A stretch of DNA of 64,000 nt from Streptomyces lunaelactis (GTDB lineage Bacteria > Actinomycetota > Actinomycetes > Streptomycetales > Streptomycetaceae): the NCBI RefSeq assembly GCF_003054555.1, contig NZ_CP026304.1, positions 4,216,001-4,280,000 on the forward strand, read 5' to 3'. A program made the translations under genes and the position numbers. Below, in pieces: positions 1 to 7,912 of this stretch. The notes below the pieces were generated by a model. That model did no database searches and was not told the origin of the DNA. It was given only the letters and a program-made list of their open reading frames with translations. The first letter of the stretch is position 1; each line of letters starts with the position of its first letter.

Positions 1-591
1 AGCGGGGTGCCGATCACGACCATCAAGCACTACCTCCGCGAGGGGCTGCTGCCCCCCGGCCGGGCGACGGCCGCAACCCAGGCCGAGTACGACGACTCGC
101 ACGTACGCCGCCTCCGGCTGATCCGCGCCCTCATCGCAGTACGCGGACTGTCGGTGAACACGACCAGGGAACTGCTCGGCGCGGTGTCCGAGCACGAGTC
201 CGACACCCACCAGATCCTCGGCCTCGCCCTCGGCGTCAGACCGGTCACCGGGACGGCGGACGAGGAGGGGCCGCGGGACGCCGAAGCGGACGCACTGCTG
301 GCGGAGATGGGCTGGGAGGTCTCGGACCACGCGCCGGCCAAGGCCGTCATCACCGAGACCCTGGAGACCCTGCGATCGCTCGGCGTGGACTACGACTGGC
401 GCTCCCTCGTCCCGTACGCCACCCTCGCCAAGCACACCGCCACCCTCGACCTCGACCAACTGGCCGACGCCACCGACCCCCTCGAACGGGCCGAACGGGC
501 GGTGCTGCTGACCGTCTTGCTGGAGCCTGCACTGCTGGCGCTGCGACGTCTCGCACAGGAAGACGAGTCGGCCAAACGGTACGGCGGCTGA
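1..591 (+). CDS. MerR-family transcriptional regulator (5' end missing)
   Basis: The reading frame is open from base 1, so the start lies upstream of the window. The first visible residues, TIKHYLREGLLPPGR, are the second half of a MerR winged-helix domain, followed by the Y-D-x-x-H-V-x-R-L segment that usually comes next. The remaining roughly 130 residues are a helical ligand or dimerisation region without Cys pairs, so a metal sensor is unlikely. MerR proteins activate promoters by twisting an over-long spacer; this one's target cannot be read here. The gene ends about 250 bases before the ECF41 sigma gene. Family assignment is firm, specificity unknown. Confidence 0.85.
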   Translation, partial: SGVPITTIKHYLREGLLPPGRATAATQAEYDDSHVRRLRLIRALIAVRGLSVNTTRELLGAVSEHESDTHQILGLALGVRPVTGTADEEGPRDAEADALLAEMGWEVSDHAPAKAVITETLETLRSLGVDYDWRSLVPYATLAKHTATLDLDQLADATDPLERAERAVLLTVLLEPALLALRRLAQEDESAKRYGG

Positions 592-837
592 CGCGGTTGC
601 CGCTCACGGCCGCCCCAGGCAACGCGAGAGCTAAGCGGCCCCGGGGAAGTCCGGGCGGCGTCGCGGGCCGATGGCCGTCGCCTGGCTGCGTTGTCGTCAG
701 TCGCCGACGCTCCGCGTGGACTCCTTCCTCCGCCTTGCCAGACTCGGCCCTCAACCCTCCCCCGTAGCCCTGCGGGCACGGGGGTGCCCCCACCTTCACC
801 CACCCGGACTTCCCCGACACCGCTTAGGATCCGGGCC

Positions 838-1782
838 ATGGCCCTGACCATGAACGACATGGACCGGTTCGAGGCCTCCATGCCCCGCCTGGAGGCCATC
901 GCCTACCGCCTCCTCGGCTCCGCGAGCGATGCCGAGGACGCCGTGCAGGACACGTTCCTGCGCTGGCAGGCCGCCGACATCGACCGCATCGAGGTCCCCG
1001 AGGCCTGGCTGACGAAGGTCCTCACCAACCTGTGCCTCAACCAGCTCACCTCGGCCCGCGCCCGGCGCGAGACCTATGTGGGCCAATGGCTGCCCGAGCC
1101 GCTGCTCGCCGGGGACCCGATGCTCGGCCCTGCCGACACCGCCGAGCAGCGCGAATCGGTCTCGTACGCGGTCCTCACCCTCATGGAGCGCCTCTCCCCC
1201 AACGAGCGGGTGGTGTACGTGCTGCGGGAGGCCTTCGACTACCCGCACCGGAAGATCGCGGAGATCCTCGACATCACCGAGGCCGCCAGCCAGCAGGTCT
1301 TCCACCGCGCCAAGAAGCACGTCGCGGACGGCAAGGCCCGCACCGAGATCGACGAGGCCGCCACCCGGCGGATCGTCGAGGAGTTCCTCGCGGCCGCCAC
1401 CAGCGGCCAGACCGAGCCGCTCGTGCGGCTGCTCACCGAAGACGCCATCTCGATCGGCGACGGCGGCGGGAAGGTCCCGGCCCGCGCCAAGGCGTTCGAA
1501 GGCGCCCTCGCGGTCGCGAAGTTCATGCGGGGCCTGTTCAAACCCAGCAAGGCCAAGCGCGCCATCGCCGGCGGCTCCCCCGAGATCTACGCAACGACCG
1601 CCAACGGCGCCCCCGCCCTCGTGGCGGTCGTCGACGGCCGGGTCATCGGCGTCATGTGCCTGGAGATCACCGCCGAGGGCATCGCCGCGATCCGCAACCA
1701 GGTCAACCCCGACAAGCTCGAACGCGCGACCCAGCGGTGGGCGGCCGCCGACCACGGGGAACCCCTGCTCAACGCATTCTGA
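838..1782 (+). CDS. ECF41-type RNA polymerase sigma factor with C-terminal SnoaL-like domain (SigJ-like)
   Basis: A 314-residue extracytoplasmic-function sigma factor. Sigma-2 lies at about 10-75 (RLLGSASDAEDAVQDTFLRW) and sigma-4 at about 110-165. A C-terminal extension of about 120 residues has a SnoaL-like fold. Three ECF41 signatures are visible: WLPEP in the linker, DGGGK in the extension and NPDKL near the end. In this group no anti-sigma gene is needed because the fused domain modulates activity. ATG 838 was chosen because the domain begins at once; a longer upstream frame has no family support. The next gene encodes an oxidoreductase, the usual ECF41 neighbour and target class. Confidence 0.92.
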   Translation: MALTMNDMDRFEASMPRLEAIAYRLLGSASDAEDAVQDTFLRWQAADIDRIEVPEAWLTKVLTNLCLNQLTSARARRETYVGQWLPEPLLAGDPMLGPADTAEQRESVSYAVLTLMERLSPNERVVYVLREAFDYPHRKIAEILDITEAASQQVFHRAKKHVADGKARTEIDEAATRRIVEEFLAAATSGQTEPLVRLLTEDAISIGDGGGKVPARAKAFEGALAVAKFMRGLFKPSKAKRAIAGGSPEIYATTANGAPALVAVVDGRVIGVMCLEITAEGIAAIRNQVNPDKLERATQRWAAADHGEPLLNAF

Positions 1783-1785
1783 CCT

Positions 1786-1807
1786 CGATGTGAGGTGCTT
1801 CACATCG
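1786..1807. promoter_or_regulatory. Perfect 8-bp inverted repeat between sigma gene and oxidoreductase
   Basis: CGATGTGA, six bases, then TCACATCG, starting four bases after the sigma stop codon. There is no T-run, so it could be a weak terminator or an operator. A TGTCAGG element resembling the ECF41 -35 motif (TGTCA) follows at 1814-1820, 56 bases before the oxidoreductase start. Confidence 0.5.
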
Positions 1808-1875
1808 CGTTCCTGTCAGGAAACGGCGGGCTGCCCTGTTCAGGTGGCGAACCCGCGCGAGACAGGAGCAGGGAA

Positions 1876-3072
1876 ATGCAGCACCGCATCATCGTCCTCG
1901 GAGCCGGATACACCGGAGCCATCGCCGCCGGTCGCCTCGCCAAGCGGCTGCGCCGCGAGGACGTCGCCATCACCCTCGTCAACGCCGAGCCCGACTTCGT
2001 CGAGCGCGTCCGGATGCACCAGTTGGCGGTCGGCCATGACCTCAGGCCCCGGCCCTTCAGCGAGATGTTCGCAGGCACCGGCGTCGAACTGAAGCTCGCG
2101 AAGGTCACCAGTGTCGACGTCGGCCGCAAGACCGTCGCCGTCATCGACGCGAACGGCGCCGAGGAGCTGGAGTACGACAGCCTCGTGTACGCCCTCGGCA
2201 GCGGCTGGAACACCCAAGGCGTCCCCGGCACCGCCGAGCACGCCCACGAGATCACCGGCCGCCCCGGAGCGCTCCGGCTGCGCGAGCGCCTGGCCGGCCT
2301 GGGCGCCGGACAGCCCGTGGTCGTCGTCGGCGGCGGCCTCACCGGCCTGGAGGCCGCGACCGAGATCGTCGAGGCCCGCCCGGACCTGGACGTCACCCTC
2401 GCCGCCCGCGGCGGGCTCGGAGACTGGCTCTCGCCCAAAGGCCGCCGGCACCTGCGGAAGGTCTTCGACAAGCTCGGCATCACCGTGCACGAGCACACCG
2501 CCGTCACCGGCGTGGAGGCCGACCGCGTCGCCACCGCCGACGGCAAGTCCGTCCCGGCCGCGGTCACCGTGTGGACCACCGGCTTCGCGGTCCACCCGAT
2601 CGCGAAAGCCACCGCTCTGGAGGTCACCGGCACAGGCCAGATCGTGGTCGACGGGACCATGCGCTCGGTCTCGCACCCGGACGTGTACGCCATCGGCGAC
2701 GCGGCCATGGTGATGGGCCCCGGCGACAAGCCGCTGCGGATGTCGTGCGCCTCGGGCACCCCCACCGCGTGGCAGGCCGCCGACGCCATCGCGGCGCGCC
2801 TGACCGGCGGGAAGCTCCCGAACGCGCCGCTCCGCTACTTCAACCAGTGCATCTCACTGGGCCGCAAGGAAGGCGTGATCCAGTACGTCACCGCCGACGA
2901 CCGCGCCGTCCGGGCTGCCCTGACAGGACGGCTCGCCGCCGTCTACAAGGAGCTGGTCTGCAAAGGCGCGGCCTGGGGCGTCGCCAACCCGACGCTCGGG
3001 ATGCCGACCCGGCGCCGCCGCGTCGTGCAGGAGCGGGCCCGGGCGGGCTCGGCCGTCGAGGCGTCGGCCTGA
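1876..3072 (+). CDS. NAD(P)/FAD-dependent oxidoreductase (NDH-2-like), predicted ECF41 target
   Basis: A 398-residue pyridine nucleotide-disulphide oxidoreductase. An N-terminal FAD-binding Rossmann motif, VLGAGYTGAIAA, is followed mid-protein by a second nucleotide site, VVVGGGLTGLEAATE, and then by the late FAD-contact motif DVYAIGDAA. There is no CxxC redox pair, so it resembles type II NADH dehydrogenases and carotenoid-type oxidoreductases rather than disulphide reductases. ATG 1876 follows a GGAGCAGGG ribosome site. Adjacency to an ECF41 sigma gene fits the known coupling of this sigma group with an oxidoreductase, epimerase or carboxymuconolactone decarboxylase gene. Substrate unknown. 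Confidence 0.85.
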   Translation: MQHRIIVLGAGYTGAIAAGRLAKRLRREDVAITLVNAEPDFVERVRMHQLAVGHDLRPRPFSEMFAGTGVELKLAKVTSVDVGRKTVAVIDANGAEELEYDSLVYALGSGWNTQGVPGTAEHAHEITGRPGALRLRERLAGLGAGQPVVVVGGGLTGLEAATEIVEARPDLDVTLAARGGLGDWLSPKGRRHLRKVFDKLGITVHEHTAVTGVEADRVATADGKSVPAAVTVWTTGFAVHPIAKATALEVTGTGQIVVDGTMRSVSHPDVYAIGDAAMVMGPGDKPLRMSCASGTPTAWQAADAIAARLTGGKLPNAPLRYFNQCISLGRKEGVIQYVTADDRAVRAALTGRLAAVYKELVCKGAAWGVANPTLGMPTRRRRVVQERARAGSAVEASA

Positions 3073-3276
3073 CCCGGCCGGGCTTCTGCGTGCCGTGGAC
3101 GACAACTCGGGCCGGGCCCGAACATGTGGCGGCCGCCCCGACCACAGGGCCTCAGGCACTCGCGAGGGTCACGGCGGATTCCGGCTCGCCAAGTCGAACT
3201 GGGCGCTCGGCCTGGCCGCCTGGCCTCAACTCACTTTTGCTCCACGGCCCGTCAAACACTGCCGTCAACGCAAAAG

Positions 3277-3312
3277 CCAGAGGCCCTGTGGATTGCTCCA
3301 CAGGGCCTCTGG
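3277..3312 (-). terminator. Rho-independent terminator of the distal tRNA-Arg footprint
   Basis: A perfect 16-bp stem with TTGC loop; reading on the minus strand it is followed by GGCTTTT. It lies directly 3' of the tRNA-Arg fragment, as a terminator would after an intact tRNA. Confidence 0.8.
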
Positions 3313-3319
3313 TCTGCTG

Positions 3320-3361
3320 TGCACTCGGCAGGATTCGAACCTGCAACCTTCTGATCCGTAG
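3320..3361 (-). repeat. tRNA-Arg 3'-half copy (distal att footprint)
   Basis: These 42 bases are identical to the 3' part of the intact tRNA-Arg at 11091-11132, from the discriminator base through the T arm and anticodon loop. Identity also extends leftwards into the terminator flank. The 5' half of a tRNA is absent, so it is an attachment-site scar and not a functional gene. Confidence 0.85.
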
Positions 3362-3462
3362 GATCGGGCAGTGCCTTGCCAGGGGCCCCGGAGGCTCCTG
3401 CTGTCACAGTCGAGGTTAGCGATCATTCGCCGCTGTGTGCCGTCGTTGCCACAGGGTTGCCG

Positions 3463-3939
3463 TCAGTCGCGGCTTGCGCCCTCGGGCCAAACGACCCGTA
3501 CCGGCACCCCCGTCCGCTCGGCGTAGCTCACCACATCCGCGGTGCCGCCGTAGCCGCGTGCGGGCTGTCCATCCCAGATCGCGATGAGTTCGTCCGCCAG
3601 TCCGACCAGGATCTCGCTGCCTGCCATGTGCGCGTCGGAGTCGGATTCCGTCATCCCGGTCTCGTGGACCTGGGTGGCCTGGCGCATGAGGTCGTCGTAC
3701 ACGTCGTGATGCCACTCGGGCAGCGACTCCCGGTACTTCTCAGCAGGAACGACGACTTCGAGAGCGCCACCGTGGTGCAGCACAGCCTGTGCGAACCAGG
3801 CATCCGGCCCGTCCGCGATGCAGGAAATCCCCACGAGGCCGGCGGCGGGACAGCTGCTCACGGTCTCCCTGATTGCCCGCTTCACGCGCTCTTCGACCTC
3901 CACAGGCAAACCGCGATGCCCGGTGATTCCAACCCTCAT
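3463..3939 (-). CDS. Small SLOG/DprA-like Rossmannoid protein
   Basis: A 158-residue protein starting MRVGITGHRGLP, the glycine-rich first strand and loop typical of SLOG-type (Smf/DprA- and TIGR00725-like) nucleotide-binding folds, with DELIAIWDGQPARGYGGTADVV near the C terminus. Related domains bind nucleotide-derived ligands. ATG 3939 is preceded by GAGGGGAC at good spacing; an alternative start seven codons earlier overlaps the upstream stop. It begins 18 bases after the XRE regulator gene ends, so the two are probably co-transcribed. It sits inside the tRNA-Arg island. The precise ligand is unknown. Confidence 0.65.
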   Translation of the reverse strand: MRVGITGHRGLPVEVEERVKRAIRETVSSCPAAGLVGISCIADGPDAWFAQAVLHHGGALEVVVPAEKYRESLPEWHHDVYDDLMRQATQVHETGMTESDSDAHMAGSEILVGLADELIAIWDGQPARGYGGTADVVSYAERTGVPVRVVWPEGASRD

Positions 3940-3956
3940 TCCGTCCCCTCTCGCCT

Positions 3957-5213
3957 TCACAGGTACACGCCGTGCAACCGGTCGTCGAATGTCCGCACCA
4001 CCTTGGGCGGTGTGCTGCTGGTGTACGCACGCCGGAAGACTCGGGCCCGCTCGACAACGCGCCCGGATCGGTAGCGCAGCCCGGATTCGACCGCCTGGGT
4101 CGCGAGGACATAGGCAGCCTCCAACCGTCCGGCGGCCTGGTGCCCGGCCGCAAGGTCCAGTTGCAACAGCGCGTGCTGCTTCGCGTGCGATGACGGCATC
4201 GCGGTAGCCACCTCGTCACGCTTGCCGAACACCCATATCGGCAGGCCGAGACGCGCGCCGCACGTCACCCGGCAGGCGGCAATCTTGGCTTCGTCGAAGG
4301 TGAACACCCAGGGCCACGGTGGGGGCTCCTCCGCCGTGATGAGGGCTGCTGCCGTTCTGCTGCGTACGAGGGCGTGATCCGTCGACAGCTCATCCCCCGC
4401 GGCGGCATGCGCAAGGGCTTCCACCGTGCAGAGCCATGCATCGGCGACGGCCGGAGCGTTCGTACCGAGTTGCCGTCGTGCGGAGCGCGTCAGATTCAGT
4501 CCCTGGGCAGCGTTCCCCGCGTCCGCCTCCATCTGGGCCAGGCTGCCGATCTGGTACGCGGCGAGCAGTCGATTCCCTGAGCGACGGGCGGCCTTGATTG
4601 CCGATCCGTACCAGGTGCGGGCGGAGCCGTGGTCGCCCATGTCCCAGCTCAACCACCCGGCCAGACTTGCCGCCTCACTGCCCACTGCCGCGAGCCTGAC
4701 GCGCTGGTCCTCGTCCGGTGCCTCCGCTGCGACACTCTGGACCAGCCGCAGATGGGCGAAGACCACCTCGGACAGCTGCCGTGACGGGGTCGATCCGTCC
4801 ATGCGCCGGAACGCTGTCGTGGCGAGTCTGAGCGTGGCGGCCTGGCCGGCCTCCTGGCGCTCGGGCATCGGAAGGGCTGCAAGGGCGGGCGTCGCTGCTG
4901 CGGCAACGGCTCCTGCCAGGAATTCGCGACGTTCCACTGGATCTCTTCCATCTGCGGCTGATACCGCCGTTCCGTCGGCGAGGCCGACGAGACGTGGGGA
5001 AAGACCCAGGTAAGCGGCGGCGCTCGCCAGAATGCTCATGTTGTATGGGCCCGCTGCCCGGCCTTCGAGCCGTGAGACCGCGGACTGAGTAAGGCCGCAT
5101 GCCTCGCCCAACTGGCGCTGTGTGAGGCCCTGTTCCCTGCGGGCAAGCTGAATGACGCGTCCGTAGTCGCTCTCGCGTGACGCGTCCCGGATGGCCTGCT
5201 TGGACCAGCTCAT
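3957..5213 (-). CDS. XRE-family helix-turn-helix regulator with helical-repeat C-terminus
   Basis: A 418-residue protein. Residues about 17-70 form a lambda-repressor-type HTH (QLARREQGLTQRQLGEACGL, then TQSAVSRLEGR). The remainder is alpha-helical and TPR-like, a build common in large Streptomyces XRE regulators. GAGAGG lies upstream of ATG 5213, and the 30 codons before it look non-coding. It is transcribed divergently from the small-protein genes at 5375 and 5632, and a 14-bp palindrome lies between them. It probably regulates itself and that neighbouring set, but this is inferred from layout. Confidence 0.8.
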   Translation of the reverse strand: MSWSKQAIRDASRESDYGRVIQLARREQGLTQRQLGEACGLTQSAVSRLEGRAAGPYNMSILASAAAYLGLSPRLVGLADGTAVSAADGRDPVERREFLAGAVAAAATPALAALPMPERQEAGQAATLRLATTAFRRMDGSTPSRQLSEVVFAHLRLVQSVAAEAPDEDQRVRLAAVGSEAASLAGWLSWDMGDHGSARTWYGSAIKAARRSGNRLLAAYQIGSLAQMEADAGNAAQGLNLTRSARRQLGTNAPAVADAWLCTVEALAHAAAGDELSTDHALVRSRTAAALITAEEPPPWPWVFTFDEAKIAACRVTCGARLGLPIWVFGKRDEVATAMPSSHAKQHALLQLDLAAGHQAAGRLEAAYVLATQAVESGLRYRSGRVVERARVFRRAYTSSTPPKVVRTFDDRLHGVYL

Positions 5214-5275
5214 CGACTCACCTCTCCTGACGGTAGGTCCCCGGCCGCGCCACTTGGCATCCGAATGCGCTTCGT

Positions 5276-5289
5276 GCATACGCGTATGC
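5276..5289. promoter_or_regulatory. 14-bp perfect palindrome, candidate XRE operator
   Basis: GCATACGCGTATGC, embedded in a wider ATGCGC...GCGCAT inverted arrangement (about 5265-5300), lies in the divergent space between the XRE regulator and the small-protein genes. It is a good candidate operator for autoregulation. Confidence 0.55.
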
Positions 5290-5374
5290 GCTGCGCGCAT
5301 CAAGTGTGGCTCAGAACACAGCGATCACGCTTTGGTCTTGGCGGTACGAGGCGTGAGACCACGAGGTGGTGACC

Positions 5375-5632
5375 ATGGCTGGGACTTGGGCGGACGGGCA
5401 GGAGAGCGGGACTCCTGCCGCGCTGGAGATCGGCACGATGGCTGTCGACACGAAGCGGAACAAGGTTGGTTGGGTGATGGGCCACGTTGGGCCGAGGGTC
5501 CAGCTGCGCCCCTTAGAAAGTGGCCGCGAGTGGGACGTAGAGCCGCAGGACATCCGCGAGGCGAGCGGAGATGAGGCGCTAAGCGCGCGGGTCGCTGAGA
5601 CCAACAGGCGTAGTCAGAGCCGGGGGTTCTGA
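5375..5632 (+). CDS. Small conserved hypothetical protein (island)
   Basis: An 85-residue soluble protein whose core (NKVGWVMGHVGPRVQLRPL, then REWDVEPQDIRE) resembles a small Streptomyces family often encoded beside XRE regulators. There is no signal peptide or membrane segment. ATG 5375 has GAGGTGG just upstream; in-frame GTG codons at 5366 and 5369 are alternatives. The stop overlaps the next start (TGATG), so translation is probably coupled. Function unknown. Confidence 0.65.
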   Translation: MAGTWADGQESGTPAALEIGTMAVDTKRNKVGWVMGHVGPRVQLRPLESGREWDVEPQDIREASGDEALSARVAETNRRSQSRGF

Positions 5633-5913
5633 TGGCTCCGCACACGATCATCACGGCCGCAGAGTGGACTTTGACTGCGGAGACGGCGGAGGGCGCACCT
5701 CAGGCGATCTTCTCGGCGGTCTGCCTCACGTGCGGCGCTGAGGCACAGCCGGTGGACGGCGAACGGTTGCCGGTGGAGGTGTGGGCCCTCAAGCACACGG
5801 GGCTGCATCCAACGCATCGTCAGTTCAAGGCGGTGACGGAGTGCTTCTGGCGGGTGGACCCGGCGCCAAGCAACCCCTACCGGGAGACAGAGAGCCGAGG
5901 TGCTCGGCCGTGA
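5632..5913 (+). CDS. Small hypothetical protein, DUF7848-like
   Basis: A 93-residue protein with a Cys pair (CLTCGAEAQ) that may bind zinc, and a conserved-looking stretch WALKHTGLHPTHRQFKAV. It resembles small Streptomyces proteins labelled DUF7848, usually found next to XRE regulators; that label is from memory and unverified. Its ATG overlaps the preceding stop codon by one base. Its stop overlaps a GTG that opens a truncated reading frame at 5910. Confidence 0.6.
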   Translation: MAPHTIITAAEWTLTAETAEGAPQAIFSAVCLTCGAEAQPVDGERLPVEVWALKHTGLHPTHRQFKAVTECFWRVDPAPSNPYRETESRGARP

Positions 5914-5997
5914 GGCAGCGATTAGCCATGGTGTTGATGGTCGTGCTTACGGTGGCGGCGGTGGTCCCACTGGCGATCTACAGCGACCCGTGCCAAC
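5910..5997 (+). pseudogene. Truncated small membrane-protein gene joined to the integrase remnant
   Basis: A GTG overlapping the previous stop opens a frame reading VRQRLAMVLMVVLTVAAV and on to PLAIYSDP, a clear membrane-spanning start. Near 5998 the sequence changes abruptly into integrase coding sequence in another frame, so this third gene of the small operon seems cut by a deletion. The joined frame stays open downstream but has no recognisable product. Confidence 0.45.
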
Positions 5998-6689
5998 TGC
6001 ATCAACGTTGCCCGGATCGTGGAGACGCCAACCGTGGATGCCAAGGAGGTACGTCCGTTGGACGCGGGAGAGGCGCGGTTGCTGCTCAAGACCGCCCAGT
6101 CCCACCGTTTGCCTGCGGCGTGGGGAAGCCCTCGGGCTCACGTGGGCGGACATCGACCTCGGTCGGGGACCGTGCGCGTGCGCGTGCGGCGGAACGTGCA
6201 GCGCATCCGGCGGGAACTCATCTTCGGCACGCCCAAGACAACGCGTTCGATCCGGACGATCTCCCTGCCGCAGCGATGTGCGCGGGCACTCGGCGAGCAC
6301 CACGCACAGCAGGAGCAGGAGCGGAAGGTCGCGGGCGGGAAGTGGCAGCCGGGGCCCGGACAGCCGGCCGGGCTGGTCTTCACCACCACACATGCTCGGG
6401 TCACAGACCCGCGCAGTCTGAATCGGATGCTGACCATCCTGTGCCGGGATGCCAAGGTGTGACGAGTGAGAGTGCACGATCCTTCGGCACACGTGCGCAT
6501 CGCTGCTGCTCGCCCAAGGCGTCGACGCTCGCACGATCATGGAGACGCTCGAGCATGGCACCATCACCATGACCCTCGACACCTACGCCCACGTGATGCA
6601 GTCGACGCTCCGCGCGGGCTGCTGACCGGATGGACGACGCATTGGGAGTGGACGACGCGGAAGGGCTCGACACGGACCCTGCACGCTGA
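5998..6689 (+). pseudogene. Tyrosine integrase remnant (inner unit of tRNA-Arg island)
   Basis: Integrase coding sequence is spread over several frames. Recognisable blocks in order are a VETP...DAGEARLLLK linker, GEALGLTWADIDL around the first catalytic Arg region (partly deleted), RRELIFGTPKTTRSIRTISL, and HDLRHTCASLLLAQG with the H-x-x-R box. The disruptions visible are a TGA after DAKV near 6460, an extra C in the HDLRH box near 6481 and an extra G near 6620. The N-terminal half is gone. It lies about 370 bases from the att copy at 7060-7101, as expected for the integrase of that unit. Confidence 0.85.
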
Positions 6690-6706
6690 AGCCTTAGAGC
6701 CACAGA

Positions 6707-6937
6707 TCAGAACATGTCGAACCCTCGGACCGCCGCGAGGGCAAGGACCGCGACGCCCACTGCACCTGCAATCACCCTCAGCACGTCGGGCGAGAAACGC
6801 GGGTCAACCCCGCCGCCGGGTGTCCACCGGTCTATCAGGTCATAAAACCGTAGTCCGAGATTGCGGTAGTCGAACGCGATGACCATCGCGCCCAGGCCCA
6901 CTACGAGGTCATAGACCAACGACGACCAGCCGCCCAT
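6707..6937 (-). CDS. Small two-helix membrane protein
   Basis: A 76-residue protein with two hydrophobic helices (LVYDLVVGLGAMVIAF, and VIAGAVGVAVLALAAV near the C terminus) separated by a short polar loop. ATG 6937 has GGAGG six bases upstream; a GTG four codons earlier is the alternative. It runs towards the decayed integrase and ends 17 bases from it. No family recognised; membrane location is the only inference. Confidence 0.55.
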   Translation of the reverse strand: MGGWSSLVYDLVVGLGAMVIAFDYRNLGLRFYDLIDRWTPGGGVDPRFSPDVLRVIAGAVGVAVLALAAVRGFDMF

Positions 6938-7017
6938 GGCGTCCTCCACCCCTCAGGTGCGGTCGTCGGTTCTGAAGATCTCAGAGCGCCTGGCACGTTG
7001 ATGTCACCCGCTGATGT

Positions 7018-7052
7018 CAGAAGCCCCCCGAGATGATCTCGGGGGGCTTCTG
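7018..7052 (-). terminator. Terminator-like hairpin of the middle tRNA-Arg footprint
   Basis: A perfect 16-bp stem with a three-base loop, placed 3' of the tRNA fragment exactly as at 3277 and 11049. Its stem sequence differs from those two, so each unit brought its own terminator. Confidence 0.7.
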
Positions 7053-7059
7053 AGCTGTG

Positions 7060-7101
7060 TGCACTCGGCAGGATTCGAACCTGCAACCTTCTGATCCGTA
7101 G
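7060..7101 (-). repeat. tRNA-Arg 3'-half copy (middle att footprint)
   Basis: These 42 bases are identical to the 3' part of tRNA-Arg at 11091-11132. Beyond them both flanks diverge from the other copies. It marks the junction of the two tandem island units. Confidence 0.85.
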
Positions 7102-7361
7102 CTCTAGCCGGATCGGTCAGCGACGGTCATACCGGCCGCTTCAAGGCCCCGGAGGGACGGTATCGGAGGGAGGCGGTTGCTGAGGTTGCGTACTGGACTG
7201 CTGTACTGCGGCCGGGTCAGGCCCCGATGCAATCGATAGGTGGCTGGACTCCGCGGACGCAGAACCTCTTGACGAGAAGCACAACGCCCCCCAAGTCGGC
7301 GGCTCCCGTGCTGATGGCGCGGCCAAACCGGGAATGAGCCATGACAGCGAAGGTCGTGTCA

Positions 7362-7405
7362 TATAGTGTCCTCGGAGTCGGCATGTTCATGCCGAATCCG
7401 AGGAC
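7362..7405 (+). promoter_or_regulatory. Candidate -10 box and 17-bp imperfect inverted repeat before the secreted-protein gene
   Basis: TATAGT (7362-7367) is a good -10 hexamer. It is followed at once by a 17-bp inverted repeat with one mismatch and a GTTC loop (7368-7405). The repeat would cover the start of transcription or form a 5' hairpin 33 bases before the ATG. Either an operator or an mRNA structure is possible. Confidence 0.5.
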
Positions 7406-7438
7406 GCGTTGTTTCGACGCGAAAAAGGGGGGTCCACT

Positions 7439-7912
7439 ATGCGCAAGATGGTACGCGGTATAGCAATGGCTGCAGCAGTCAGCGCTAGCCTTCTGTTCAG
7501 CAGCACACCCGCATCCGCCAGCCCTACCATGAACTGGAAGGTAGTGAGCACGGACTCGAACTGGCATTGTTCTGGCTGGGCGCCCGCTCAAGCTGGCCTC
7601 AATATGAAGACATGTATTGTGGTCAATTCGAGCCATTGGGCTCAGGCCGTTCTGGTTTTCCAGAATGCATCAACGCTACCCAAGGCGGTCAACGGCCGCA
7701 TTGTATTCGAGTCCACTAATGGTGGCGGCGAGTATGGCGGCGGGGACGCCTGGTGTGCCGCCTCCACGTTGCAGCCCGGACTTACACGAGGTTGTTTTGC
7801 CCCGAGTGTTCCGATCGGCTGCCGATACACCGACAAGGCTGAGTCCACCTACACAAAGCCGGCGGACGCAGGATGGATTCTGGTCCCGAAGGACCCCGAA
7901 TACGCCTGCTGA
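7439..7912 (+). CDS. Secreted Cys-containing protein of unknown function
   Basis: A 157-residue protein with a Sec signal peptide (MRKMVRGIAMAAAVSAS, then LLFSSTPASA) and likely cleavage after ASA. The mature part of about 128 residues has six Cys, suggesting disulphides, and is rich in Gly, Trp and Tyr. GC content is visibly lower than in the flanking core genes, consistent with acquisition. The start follows a purine-rich AAAAAGGGGGG site. No family recognised. Confidence 0.75.
   Translation: MRKMVRGIAMAAAVSASLLFSSTPASASPTMNWKVVSTDSNWHCSGWAPAQAGLNMKTCIVVNSSHWAQAVLVFQNASTLPKAVNGRIVFESTNGGGEYGGGDAWCAASTLQPGLTRGCFAPSVPIGCRYTDKAESTYTKPADAGWILVPKDPEYAC

Noticed and set aside
3095..3419. Short plus-strand frames across the distal tRNA-Arg footprint
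   Set aside because: They run through the terminator and tRNA fragment (translating as ARQDSNLQPSDP), a known artefact of tRNA sequence.
7141..7362. Minus-strand 73-codon frame between the tRNA-Arg footprint and the secreted-protein gene
   Set aside because: Pro/Ser-rich with no motif; it overlaps the promoter region of the secreted-protein gene.
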